Part shown: positions 19,086-28,998 of the stretch, piece after piece
Layout of the letters: each line of letters starts with the position of its first letter
Numbering within the stretch: position 1 is the stretch's first letter
Assembly (NCBI GenBank): GCA_012862575.1
Contig: BLSF01000067.1
Location: 156,192 to 220,191, forward strand
Length of the DNA stretch: 64,000 bases
Direction: 5' to 3'
Source: Parietichytrium sp. I65-24A
Lineage: Eukaryota; Sar; Bigyra; Thraustochytrida; Thraustochytriidae
The notes under the pieces: model-generated
The model's database searches: none
Seen by the model: only the letters and a program-made list of their open reading frames with translations
What the model was told of the DNA's origin: nothing
Program-made: the position numbers and the translations under genes

Positions 19086-19946
19086 TTAGACGTCTTGTTC
19101 CAAAGACGTCTCGAGATCAGCTGCTATGTGAGTCGGAAATCCCTTCGTCTTTGCATCCCATCCATCGACCTGGTCTTGCCTGGTGCACCCGCTCATCACC
19201 AGTAGCGAATCTACGCCGCCATTTTTGCCGAAAGCGCAGTCTGTATCGAGTCGATCACCCACCATGAGCGTCTCAGAAGCCTCAAAGTCATACTTGGCTA
19301 GCAGGTGCTTGAACAGCTCGGCATTCGGTTTTCCCGCAACATAAGTCTTTTCCCCCTGAGGATCGTCAACACTGTATTGAATTGCGGCAACTTGGCATCC
19401 ATTCCCAGGCATATACTTTCCGCCGATCCGGTCGGCACTGTCGGGATTTGTTGCTACAAGCTTGGCACCTGCCTGAAGGTACAAACTTGCCATGCACAGT
19501 TTGCGATAATTAAAAGCTTGATCCCAGCTGACAAACACAGCTTTGACGTCTGGGTCGATCTCGATTTTGAGAAATTCCTCCGTCGTGACCTTGATGTCGC
19601 TGTTGTCCTGGCAGGTGGAGATTCCCATCTCCTCCAGCTCTTGCACTGCGCCAGTCTCTCCAATCACAAACACTTTGTCGTAATTGTGCTTTTTGCAGTA
19701 TTCCGCACCAGCAGATGCAGCCGTGTTGACGTCTTCAAGCGCTACATTTTTAAAACCGAGGTCCTTGAACTTGTCAACATACATCTTTCGGCTTTTCGAA
19801 CCATTGTTCGTCACAAACACCACGCGCTTCCCCTGTGCCTTCATCTTCTCCACGGCTCTTACGGAGGACGCAATCGCCTCCGCCCCGTGCCACAGCACGC
19901 CATCGCAGTCCAGCACAAAGTTGCGATATTTGTCCAACAACCTCAT
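19086..19946 (-). CDS. HAD phosphatase, phosphoglycolate phosphatase/pNPPase type
   Basis: 286 residues from the first ATG of the frame (19946; the frame opens 20 codons earlier only with TTG). HAD motifs are all present: I, LDCDGVLWHG (nucleophile Asp and acid/base Asp); II, VFVTNNGSKS; III, the lysine of VAGKPNAELF; IV, VGDRLDTD. Between motifs II and III is a C2-type cap domain, as in eukaryotic PGP and yeast Pho13. The enzyme would dephosphorylate 2-phosphoglycolate or related toxic side products (2-phospho-L-lactate, 4-phosphoerythronate) in the cytosol. No organelle-targeting peptide is obvious. The length (~286) is near the usual 290-320. Substrate choice among PGP, pyridoxal phosphatase and p-nitrophenylphosphatase cannot be read from sequence alone. 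Confidence 0.9.
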   Translation of the reverse strand: MRLLDKYRNFVLDCDGVLWHGAEAIASSVRAVEKMKAQGKRVVFVTNNGSKSRKMYVDKFKDLGFKNVALEDVNTAASAGAEYCKKHNYDKVFVIGETGAVQELEEMGISTCQDNSDIKVTTEEFLKIEIDPDVKAVFVSWDQAFNYRKLCMASLYLQAGAKLVATNPDSADRIGGKYMPGNGCQVAAIQYSVDDPQGEKTYVAGKPNAELFKHLLAKYDFEASETLMVGDRLDTDCAFGKNGGVDSLLVMSGCTRQDQVDGWDAKTKGFPTHIAADLETSLEQDV

Positions 19947-21387
19947 CTTCACCCTGACTCCTGAGCAGTCACGATAGAGACTGCAACCCAACTCGCTCAA
20001 CTCCAAGCTCTACACTTTGAGGCGCCTCGAGTGAGTGTGACTTGAACTTCCAACTCCTCTGCTTCCTCGTTCGCTCGCTCGCGTAGTGTATCAAAACTCA
20101 AAACACGTTTCGACAGACTGGAACTTCGAAATGTGGGTACGAGCACCGGTACTCGAGTACTACTGATGCTGTTGGCGATTGCGCAACCTTGGTATCACCG
20201 CTGTCCTCAAGAAGGTCCTCCTGCGTGTGAGAGCTCTTGCTTGCGCCGGTGCACCGACCAAGATTGCTCTCATGGTTTTGCTTTTGTTTGTGTGGCAATG
20301 TACACGTACGTTTCGCGTGTTGGCAAGGATACTTTGGCATTCATGATCGAACGAGGCCCAACAGGGAAACTCGAGTGAGATATCAATGATCGTCAGTCAA
20401 AAGAAATAGAGGTTCTATCCCCGTTTCAAGACGCTCGACGATGAGCGAGTGCATATGCTTGGCATCTTCTGCTTCTGCCGTGGAGCGCGATGGCCAAGTG
20501 GCGTAGATGGAATTGGTTCGTTGATGCGTGGGGCATGAATGTGACGCGGCGCTCCAAGGTTGGGTTCCAAGTTCCAGACATATTCGACACTCAGCGTTTA
20601 TTCAATTGATGCTCAGTGGATCTCAGTGGTGCCGCGATTGATCTCATTTCGTCCAGTACATGGCGTAAGGTCAAAAACTGGACAATTTGATTGTGAATGT
20701 CGTGCCGGACGAACTCGCAGCCAATGAAGAATGACAGGAGAAGAAGAAGCTTCGTGGAATTTAGAGATTATTGTTCCTAATCGGAACAGAGGTTCTCCGA
20801 AGGTTCTCCGAAGGGTCTCTTGCGAGGATTTGGGATTCTTCACGATTCTCGCCCTCGTGACCGTTCAATGAGACAAATCTCCATCCTATCGCTCTGTGAC
20901 ACGGAGCCGCACTGTTAGGGCCCTCCGTCTTGCTGCACCTGACGCCACAATGTCAGAAGAATCTCTCGAAGAGGCTTTTAACAGGCACGTGAAACTTGTG
21001 TGCATGTCGTTTCTCTTTCGCCGCCGTGACCGTGTGACCGTCACAGCCTCAGTGTCAACGTAGCAAGCAAACAAAACAAACTAGTTTTGAACCAACAATG
21101 TTTCATCGTTTTCATCACATCAGAATTCAGAAAAAGTGTGCAAACGAAAAATCCACTTTGGGTATAACACTTCGCTATCAGTTGCCTTAGGAGAAAATTT
21201 TCCTATGCCGACTTGTAGTGACAGAGAAACAAGTGTGAACGGATGTGAACAGAGCGAAAAGGCTTGCAAGCGCAGCGTTTCACTGTCGGGAAGGAGGGGA
21301 CCACAACCTCGGGGAGTACGCGAAAGCCTTGCGTTGATTGAGAGGAGCGCTGTGAACCAGTGTGCGCGACAGATGGGGCGGTTTAAG
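19947..21387. other. Divergent intergenic region
   Basis: About 1.4 kb with no convincing gene; promoters of the HAD phosphatase (leftward) and the SH3 protein (rightward). A GCACCGGTACTCGAGTACTACTG cluster of GTAC words lies at about 20144, 200 bp before the phosphatase start. At 20490-20590 there is a tRNA-like TGGCCAAGTGG word, but no complete cloverleaf (see rejected items). Confidence 0.45.
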
Positions 21388-22623
21388 ATGTCTGGCTTGG
21401 CAGCGTTGGCGTCGACCAAGTGGAAGAAGAAGAAGAAGCAGAATGAAAAGGAGTTGGTCTCTCACGAGAGCGGAAGGGGTGCCGCGAGGTTTGAGAAAGG
21501 CCATGAGATCTGCTTGAGTGATGCGAAGGAGGCAGACGCAACTACCTCGCTTGGGTGTGAGGTGCAGAAGAAGAGGGGCAAACGAAGTTCCCTGAAGAAA
21601 TTGATTGGCAGGGCTCTCACCTTGGACGCCGCCATGACCGAACGACAAAGATTCGAAACAGAAGAAACCGCGAGCCTTGCAGAAGATGAATTGGACAACT
21701 CTACGGAGGACGCCCAGGAGGAGGATACTCGGATGGACTTGAATCTCGTTCTGAAGGTTTTGCAAGTGTGTCATCTTCTTCCGTTAAACAAGCTCGACCT
21801 GGATGATGATGACTTTATTCTTGAAGAGGCAGTTGACGACCCCGCATTCATAATCGACGCATACACTTTGATCGGCCAGCTCCGAACAAACGGGGTATCT
21901 GAGGACTTGTTTCAGATAGATGATCCGTCCAATCCTGATGAAGAGCTGCAGTGTGCTTACAAAGTCTTGGGAACTTTAGCAATCGCGTTTCAGGAGGCCC
22001 ACCGACAGTCAATGCTGGGAAATCTTGGCACGTCTCGAGTGTCGATCGAAGCCTTGACAGCCACAGAACTCGAGGTTTTAAATGGTCTTCATGAAATTCG
22101 GCCTGCCCTCGAGGCGGTCGGATTTCTTGACTTTGCCGGCCATTTAATTCCAAGTTTGTCCGCTTCTTTGCTGACTGCGGCTTCGATGGCTCTCAATCCG
22201 GCAGAAAAAGACAATGCAAAAGATTCCTCAGAGCCAACTCATACCGAATGCGCCAACAAACCGGCCCGAGTTTCTCTCCCGAGCACCGGGTATTCGCCCA
22301 AATCCATGATTGCAGTGCACGACTTTGAGCCTCGTAGCGATTCCGACGTGCGCATGCAGCAGGGCGACAAATTGGAGGTCCTCGAAGTTTTCGAAGATGG
22401 GTGGGTTCGTGGGCGTGTTCACACCGCCAGTGGCGCGCACGCAGAGGGAGAGTTTCCATCGACATTCGTCCGGCCCGAAGACCCTGACATCGAACTCGTC
22501 ATGATGCGAGCAATCCTCGACGCGGCAAACAGCAACGGTGTGCCCGCAGAGCTCCTGATCGCGAAAATGTCCAAAGCAGCAGAAACTCGCCAATCTCTCA
22601 GAGCCGAGATTTGCTTGCACTGA
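21388..22623 (+). CDS. SH3-domain protein of unknown function
   Basis: 411 residues from the ATG at 21388 (MSGLAALASTKWKKKKK), chosen because it has A at -3. Earlier in-frame ATGs at 21205 and 21373 would add 61 or 5 residues. A basic N-terminus (KKKKK, later KKRGKRSSLKK) is followed by an acidic middle and a helical region of ~150 residues that I do not recognise (LVLKVLQVCHLLPLNKLDLDDD...). An SH3 domain follows at about residues 306-370: MIAVHDFEPRSDSDVRMQQG, then DKLEVLEVFEDGWVRGRV and GEFPSTFVRPED, matching ALYDY-, DELSF-, WW/G- and P-Y/F-V-type positions. The C-terminus is short and helical. SH3 domains bind proline-rich partners, often in actin or endocytic complexes; the partner here is unknown. 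Confidence 0.75.
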   Translation: MSGLAALASTKWKKKKKQNEKELVSHESGRGAARFEKGHEICLSDAKEADATTSLGCEVQKKRGKRSSLKKLIGRALTLDAAMTERQRFETEETASLAEDELDNSTEDAQEEDTRMDLNLVLKVLQVCHLLPLNKLDLDDDDFILEEAVDDPAFIIDAYTLIGQLRTNGVSEDLFQIDDPSNPDEELQCAYKVLGTLAIAFQEAHRQSMLGNLGTSRVSIEALTATELEVLNGLHEIRPALEAVGFLDFAGHLIPSLSASLLTAASMALNPAEKDNAKDSSEPTHTECANKPARVSLPSTGYSPKSMIAVHDFEPRSDSDVRMQQGDKLEVLEVFEDGWVRGRVHTASGAHAEGEFPSTFVRPEDPDIELVMMRAILDAANSNGVPAELLIAKMSKAAETRQSLRAEICLH

Positions 22624-24877
22624 TTGCTCCACGGGGCAGGTCCTCTGCACTCGCACTCTCACACGTCTCCTATCCATCATCCATCATCCATCATCCACAG
22701 CAGGCAGTTACCCCGTGTCCTGTAAACGGGAGCCCCACTCGTTTCAACTGACGAAATCGATTCCTACTGCCTGCTAAACATTTCGTCTAATAGAGCAGAG
22801 CTTCACACACCTCCTCCATCTGTTGTGGGATTTTTCTCCAGGCACCACTCGTGATCCCTATATTTTTAATCCTTAGCGAACATTTACCACTCGGTACAAC
22901 TGTGTGCCTGTGCGGGTTCCACCCACTCCAAGAGCAGCAGCCACGGGAGGAAGTAAGGGCTCCGTGTGGGACTCTACCGTGAGCCATTAACTGAATGCAA
23001 GCAGCAATCCGTGAAACGTTAGCTGTGTTGGACGGCAGTACTCGGTGAAGATGTTGCCTACTCGTTTCCTTTCCTCGTGGCAGGCTATGAGTTTATACTA
23101 TGAATCAATAATATCAATTAGTTGTAAATACTAAAGTATACCGGTACAGTGAGTTAAACTTCTTGTCTGTGAAAAGATTCTTTTTTCCTTGTTCAATGTT
23201 CTGTTCATGGTCGTTGTTCACTGTCAATCAAATGAATGAATGAAGCAAAAGAAACTGAATGAATACAAAATAATAATTCAGAACTGAGCAAACACAAGTG
23301 CGCCTTGCCACGTCGCATTCATCATATTATCTCTACTCGCGATAGTACTTTCACTATCATCCTTCAAGTTTAACGTGTCTTTCCACGTCTTTCCTCAGCC
23401 AGAAAACGCTCAGCACCGGCCGTGCTCATCCACTCTACTCCAAAATAAGAACCGGCGCTGGTCCTCAAGCCGTGACCCCTCAGCCACAGTCCTCACGCAT
23501 TGGCCCCGAAATGGCTCGGAGCTGGTGTCCCCGAATCAACCCCGGCTCACTTTCAGTTGACAGCTTGCGGAATTCAGATGGCTAGCTCCAGCTACTCGAG
23601 GGACTCGAGAGATGCGGAGAAATGATGGGCGACGGCGCTGCAGCAGAGCGTCTGCGAGAACTGCGAGATCGTGATGGCACGAAAGAATGGCACGATCAAG
23701 GCGAAGAAGAGTTGGGTAATGGAGACGGTTTGCAGGATTGCGTAAGAAAGACGGCACGGCATGGCATGACATGACGTGACATAACATGGCCACGAGGCTG
23801 TGAGCAGAGCAGTTCGTCATAAGCACAGGCTGGATTGGGCCGACAATGTGAAACCGTGGGATCGAAACGCGTCGCGTGGATGTTGACTGTGCTGACAGCG
23901 AGTGTGTAGAGTGCGTGTGGATCATCTCAAGATGAATCTTGATCACGTCCATCGCTGTTCACGGTCGATTAATCGTATCCTGAGTTTTGCGTTGTGAATC
24001 ATTCTGACCGTGACAGTGAGTTCTTACATCTGGACTCCGGAGATTAATGTCCAATCGTCCCTTCCTTCGTCCCGAGCTATAGCTACGGTCCGCGGAAGAC
24101 GTGCCTGACTCGGAGTTGCGACCGTCACGAGAGTCACGAGCCTCGCATAGCCTCGCATCGTTTATTAAAACAAGTCTATTCTGTAGCCAACCGAGAGGCC
24201 ACTGGCCCCACAGCAGCGGCGCATGCAACCGCTCTGAAGACGGCACTCTTCTTCCGAGCCGTCACAGAATCCTCTTCGCGGCTGTTGCTAATTTTGACCG
24301 ACAAATATAAGTGCAGATCCTTGTGCAATTTAGTTGTCATTTCACGTGTCAGATCCCAACGATCTTGGTTCCTCTTTCGGACGTGGCTGTTTTGATTTGA
24401 TCAATCGAAAGAAACTATTGAGTATTGTGAAATCAATCAATCTTGAAATCAACAGAGAAAAAAGGTTGTGGCAAGAGCACGAGAATCACTTGGCCAGCTG
24501 CTATAAGGAGCACTGCCGGGTCCGTTTTCATTCGCGCTACATTAGGGCTCACCAGCCTCTCAGCTAGCCCGCAGATATCGTGCTAGCGAGCCTATCATGC
24601 ATGGTAGCAGCGTGCGGTGTGCGAGCAGTGAGGCGGGAGGAGGAAGGATGTGAGGAAAGGAGAAACTAACTTTTCTTTGGCGACTTATAGTTAATATTCG
24701 TAAATTCGTCTACCCCCGCGGGAGGAGAATGTAGGAAGAAGGAGTTGCGGAACGTAAAAGGGTGTCGCCCGAATTGATCCGAATTGGCAAGAATAAGAAG
24801 AAAAATTTAACAACTTGGCTATTGTTCACATCTCATTCATTGAACACAATCTTAAAATAGAAAGGAAAACGAAAGAC

Positions 24878-24879
24878 GA

Positions 24880-24911
<32 letters not shown>

Positions 24912-24922
24912 AAAAGAAAAGA
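24878..24922. repeat. (GAAA)n microsatellite
   Basis: About ten GAAA units with two interruptions (AAAGACG at the left, AAAAAG at the right). Purine-only on the plus strand. Confidence 0.9.
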
Positions 24923-25519
24923 CAACGTATGATGAAATTTGCACGAGTAAAGTCCAACATCTGGCATGACATCAGCCCAGACATACATCACTGGCACTAC
25001 TAGCTCAGCACTCTCCCATGTTCGAAACAAGTGGTTTTTAAAGTTTTAAGAAGTCTTGAGCCAACTCAAAGCCTCGAGCTCGAGTGCGAAGAAAAAGACG
25101 TAGAACAAGCGGAAGAAGGAGACCTGCGACGTTTCGCTCTTAGTCGACACCACTCGCTCTTCCATTGGTTGGAGTCAGCACAGTCGGCGGTGAAGCAACA
25201 ACACGTAAGCAATGCGTGAGTGAGGAGAGAAAAGTGAGAAGTGAGAAGTGAGGCCTCCTGGCCCCTTGAGTGGCGTAGTTTATTAGCACTGAGGGCAGAC
25301 AGTAAGCCTCTCGCCTACACTCAGTCAACGCGGGCGAGTGAGTATCACAGTGGCTGGCTCCAAAGTCTCCAATGGCCCATTCAACCAAAACCAAGCGCCT
25401 CAGAAGAGGGAAATAGAGGGAGAGGAGGGAGAGGAGGTGCTGCTACCAGAATTCAGAATTCGGCAAGTTTGCAGAATTCACAGTCAGAACAGTTGCTCTG
25501 GGCACTCTGGGCGGTCCGA

Positions 25520-25580
25520 GTCTCTGCTGTCTCTGCTGTCTCTGCTGTCTCTGCTGTCTCTGCTGTCTCTGCTGTCTCTG
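25520..25580. repeat. 9-bp minisatellite GTCTCTGCT x6.7
   Basis: Nearly perfect tandem 9-bp units (GTCTCTGCT). All three forward frames stay open through it, so it creates spurious open frames encoding LLS or VSA repeats. I do not treat these as genes. Confidence 0.92.
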
Positions 25581-26003
25581 GTTGACGTTCAAGCTGTTGG
25601 TTGAAGGAGGAGAACTGAAAGGTTTTCGGTTTCGACCTGACGGGGCTTCCAAGACGACCCTCGCCGGCCTTGCCCTGCTCGCTCCGCCTGTCAGGAGCAG
25701 AGAGTAGACCTGTTCACGACCAGTTCATGCGTCACGGAGAGCAGCTCAAAGCAGAGTGACAGTCGCACTCAGGTCGACGCTCCTGGGAGAGTTTGTTGCC
25801 AGCCACGAAGGCGACTGCGACACCGGGTAAAGCTGCTGCGTGCGGCAGTGGAGTGGCTCGGACGAGACATACAGTTTGGCGAACATTCTCGGTGGCGTGC
25901 TACGAAACAGGAGGTCTTTGGAACAGAGGGCGGCGAGGAACAAGAGCCTCGTGAAGAGGCGTGGCATTGCTTCCAACTTGTATAAGAAACTAAAATCGCA
26001 AGA

Positions 26004-28508
26004 ATGCGGTCTCTTCTGCTGCGAGTTGCAGCGGGAATGGCCGGGGCCCTGAGTCTGACTCATGCGCAGGATCAGAAAGTACTTCGTATTGGGATCGCGC
26101 AACAAAAGACCGGAACCCTAAGCTGGATTGGAGATGATCTTCAGCTAACTCTTGACATATGGAGGGAGTACCTGGCGACAACCGGAGTCCTTTCAGATAT
26201 CGGCTTAGAACTGGAGTTTGTTTCCATGGACACCGAGAGCGATCTTGATTTGGCGGAGAACATCACCCATCGGCTAATTCAAGAGGAGCAAGTAGATTTA
26301 ATAATTTGTCCTGGCTCCGCGGAGTGCGAGTTCTGCGCCATTGCTGTGGAAGAATATGATGTCCTCGCCCTGGCATCCGCCTGCGGAGTAGTAGCGCGTT
26401 GCCCTCAATCCGCTGATCTTCTGGCAAACTTCCCACCATGTACAAAACCTTGGGAGCGACGATTCGAGAACACCTTTGTAGTGCATCCTGCTGTCGAGTC
26501 GTATTTTGAAGAGGCTATTCGGTTAGCCAAGCTCGGAGGTGCAGAAACAATTGCCTTCATCGGCTTTGACCCGTATCTTACCCTGCCGAACCTGGGATTT
26601 CTCCACCTGCAAGCTTTCGCGGAGGACTCAGGCATGGAAGTCGTTTACTCCACTGACCTCCCTGATATCACCGAGGACCCAAATTATACACTTCCTGAGC
26701 TGATAGATAACCATCTCTCTACTCTTGATCCTGACATGGTGGTGATGATGCCTCCAAACGAGGAAGCTTGTCGGCAGATCATTACTTGGTTCAAAGCTAA
26801 AAACTACCTCCCGCGCGCGCTGTCGCTTATTAACTGTCTATCCTTCGCGAGTCTCACCGAAACCCTGGGGAATGATATTGCCTTTGTGACGACGCCGTTT
26901 CAGTGGCACAAGCATCTTCAAGGTGAAGATTTTCGAGAATTGGACGGGATGAAGTGGTCCATGTTTCCCGAAACGCAGAACACCACCACCTCGGCCATGC
27001 AGTTTGAGCTTTTGTACGAAGAACGTACAGGACAGGAAGCCCATTATTTGTCCGCAAGCGCGATGGCTTTGTGGGCCTTTCTACAATCAGCGCTGCTTTC
27101 TCTCACTGAGGCAGAGTTGAGTTCTTTAAATAGCGACAATTTGCGTCGCGGATTTGGCCGAGTCCAGCAATCTAGTTTTTACGGGCCTCTTTTCGTCGGA
27201 GCTCAGGGAACCAACGACATCAAGCCCATGGCATTGGTGCAGAGTTTTCCCAAGATGCTTCAAGACTCCGTCGGGAAACAGACCTCCAGTTCAAACAGCT
27301 ATGAATACGGGAATATCCAGGAGGAAGCAAACTCGAACATCTATCAAGGCACGTACTCGGCACTTCTCATTAGTCCCCTGGACTCGAGCGAGATTGAGTT
27401 TGTATATCCTATGCCACACTGGGATGAGAGAACGCACTCTCCCTCCATCTTCAACTCATCGGAAGAAATTGCAGTCCTCACCACTGTCTGTGTTGCGTCG
27501 GCCCTTCTGATCCTCATTGCTGTTGCCATTTACACGCACCAGGATATCCCGCAAATCCGATACTCCTCCGTGCCCTTCACTCTGATTACAACTCTGTCAC
27601 CCATCATAATATTTGCCGGAATCCTGTGCACTGGGCTCGAGGTGAATCAGGCAATGTGCTGGTTTAGGCCGTGGCTACTTACTCTTGGTCCGCTTCTCTT
27701 TCTGACCCCGATATTGACGAAAACCTACAGAATTCACGTCATCGACAGAAGTGCGCGTCATTTCAAACTCGTCAAAGTGACTAATCTCGATGTAGGGAAG
27801 TGGATTGTCGCGCTGCTCGTCCCGCAGATCGTCATTAACATCATTTGGGTCATCGTTCGGCCCCCCATCCTTGAAGTTTATGTTCAAGACCCCTTGCGCC
27901 CGGTCAACAACTACTACCAATGCCCATTGGATACGGCCTTTCTTTCCGTCTCCTGCGCATACATCGGACTTTTCTATATGTTGTCTTTGCTCGCTGCGCT
28001 GGAGTCGAGAAAATTTTGGAAGGAGTTCAACGACGCCAAGGCTCTCTCGAACGCGATGTTCGTTTTGCTCATCGGTGTGATCTTTGTTGTGTCCATCGGC
28101 ATTGCTGACGACCGCCACGCTGTCTACCTTGGTCAGAGTCTCGGCGTGGTCGTTACGATGCTCGGCGCAACGGCAACCTTGCTTGCCTATCAGCTGTTGG
28201 AGGTGTCTACAAAAAGTATCAACGAGTTCAGAACGCGGTCGAGCGACCGAGATTCCTCGGACAAGGCACAGCCTGACTCCTCATCCTTCACTTTTCCTGA
28301 GGACCCTACCAAGTGCTCCAAGTGCAAGGTCAACGACCCTGCTTATTGCGCTGGATGCTACAACAACATTATGTATCTCGGCACGGCAGGCTCCATCGAG
28401 GAGACCGCAGTCGAAACGAGCGAGTTACACACCGACACAACATCCACTGGGTCTACTCAACGGAGCAACCTTACAGAAGTTCAGCCAACTGCTCTTCAGA
28501 CGGTGTAG
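26004..28508 (+). CDS. Class C (GABA-B-like) G protein-coupled receptor
   Basis: 834 residues, single exon. Signal peptide 1-21 (MRSLLLRVAAGMAGALSLTHA). Residues ~28-430 resemble a periplasmic-binding/ANF receptor ligand domain (VLRIGIAQQKTGTLSWIGDD, FVVHPAVESYFEEAI, DPDMVVMMPP, HYLSASAMALWAF). Seven membrane helices lie between ~488 and 735. The third carries the class C hallmark CWFRPWLLTLGPLLFLTPIL followed by KTYRIHVI, as in GABA-B receptors. The juxtamembrane cysteine-rich domain of metabotropic glutamate receptors is absent, as in GABA-B types. The cytoplasmic tail holds a CxxC-x7-CxxC motif from residue 771 (CSKCKVNDPAYCAGC). The ligand is unknown. It should couple extracellular amino-acid-like signals to heterotrimeric G proteins at the plasma membrane. 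Confidence 0.9.
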   Translation: MRSLLLRVAAGMAGALSLTHAQDQKVLRIGIAQQKTGTLSWIGDDLQLTLDIWREYLATTGVLSDIGLELEFVSMDTESDLDLAENITHRLIQEEQVDLIICPGSAECEFCAIAVEEYDVLALASACGVVARCPQSADLLANFPPCTKPWERRFENTFVVHPAVESYFEEAIRLAKLGGAETIAFIGFDPYLTLPNLGFLHLQAFAEDSGMEVVYSTDLPDITEDPNYTLPELIDNHLSTLDPDMVVMMPPNEEACRQIITWFKAKNYLPRALSLINCLSFASLTETLGNDIAFVTTPFQWHKHLQGEDFRELDGMKWSMFPETQNTTTSAMQFELLYEERTGQEAHYLSASAMALWAFLQSALLSLTEAELSSLNSDNLRRGFGRVQQSSFYGPLFVGAQGTNDIKPMALVQSFPKMLQDSVGKQTSSSNSYEYGNIQEEANSNIYQGTYSALLISPLDSSEIEFVYPMPHWDERTHSPSIFNSSEEIAVLTTVCVASALLILIAVAIYTHQDIPQIRYSSVPFTLITTLSPIIIFAGILCTGLEVNQAMCWFRPWLLTLGPLLFLTPILTKTYRIHVIDRSARHFKLVKVTNLDVGKWIVALLVPQIVINIIWVIVRPPILEVYVQDPLRPVNNYYQCPLDTAFLSVSCAYIGLFYMLSLLAALESRKFWKEFNDAKALSNAMFVLLIGVIFVVSIGIADDRHAVYLGQSLGVVVTMLGATATLLAYQLLEVSTKSINEFRTRSSDRDSSDKAQPDSSSFTFPEDPTKCSKCKVNDPAYCAGCYNNIMYLGTAGSIEETAVETSELHTDTTSTGSTQRSNLTEVQPTALQTV

Positions 28509-28998
28509 TGGCCCTCTTTTTGGAAAGTTCTGACGAACAAACGCTAAGAACCGCGTCGTGCGCGCGCGATCAGTCTCCTTTGGAAACTTTTGCAGGCTAC
28601 GATTTCAACATTCGATTACACGGTTTGCCATCAACAGGCTGGGCTAATGTGCGCGCGAGTTGCTCGGACGAAACAGACAACAATTTTACCCTTTCCTTGA
28701 GCACGACCAACCTTACTGCTCATGCTCTTCTCCTCTTTTTTGTCTCTGTGTTTTCCCCCAATATATTTTGATTGTACTGTTCAGTGAATTGAATTGACAG
28801 TGAATAAATAAATAAAAAGAAACAATTCGTTGTGAATCTCTTCATTTGACCAACCAACAACTTGCAGCTTTTCACCTCCTGTTTCTCTTGGATGGGACAA
28901 GCATGGGTTGTTTTCGATTGCAGAAGAGGGAATTTGGTTGACTGTGAAATTTACTTTTCGTTTTTCACATTTCTAAAGATCAAATATTGCTCAACTCT
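28509..28998. other. Convergent 3' region, GPCR and PqiA-like gene
   Basis: No gene seen. GAATAAATAAATAAAAAG at about 28802-28820 contains overlapping AATAAA words and is a good candidate poly(A) signal for the GPCR transcript. Confidence 0.5.

Larger units (their letters stand above)
22624..26003. other. Long gene-poor region with simple repeats
   Basis: About 3.4 kb in which I find no supportable gene. Open frames up to ~140 codons occur on both strands but lack composition or motifs of real proteins. It holds (ATCC)/(CATC) repeats at about 22671-22697, ATACCGGTACAGTG near 23140, a GAAA microsatellite at 24878-24922, and a 9-bp GTCTCTGCT minisatellite at 25520-25580. The right end is the promoter of the GPCR gene. 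Confidence 0.45.

Noticed and set aside
20480-20590. tRNA-like region with a TGGCCAAGTGG A-box-like word and GGTTGGGTTCC further on.
   Set aside because: The B box is not a match to GGTTCGANNCC and acceptor arms do not pair, so no cloverleaf.
23536-23952. 138-codon minus-strand open frame.
   Set aside because: Composition (His/Ser/Arg-rich) and lack of motifs fit chance; the CATGACATGACGTGACATAACATGG repeat keeps it open.
25241-25652. Open frames on both strands through the GTCTCTGCT minisatellite.
   Set aside because: They exist only because a 9-bp repeat without stops is open in all frames.
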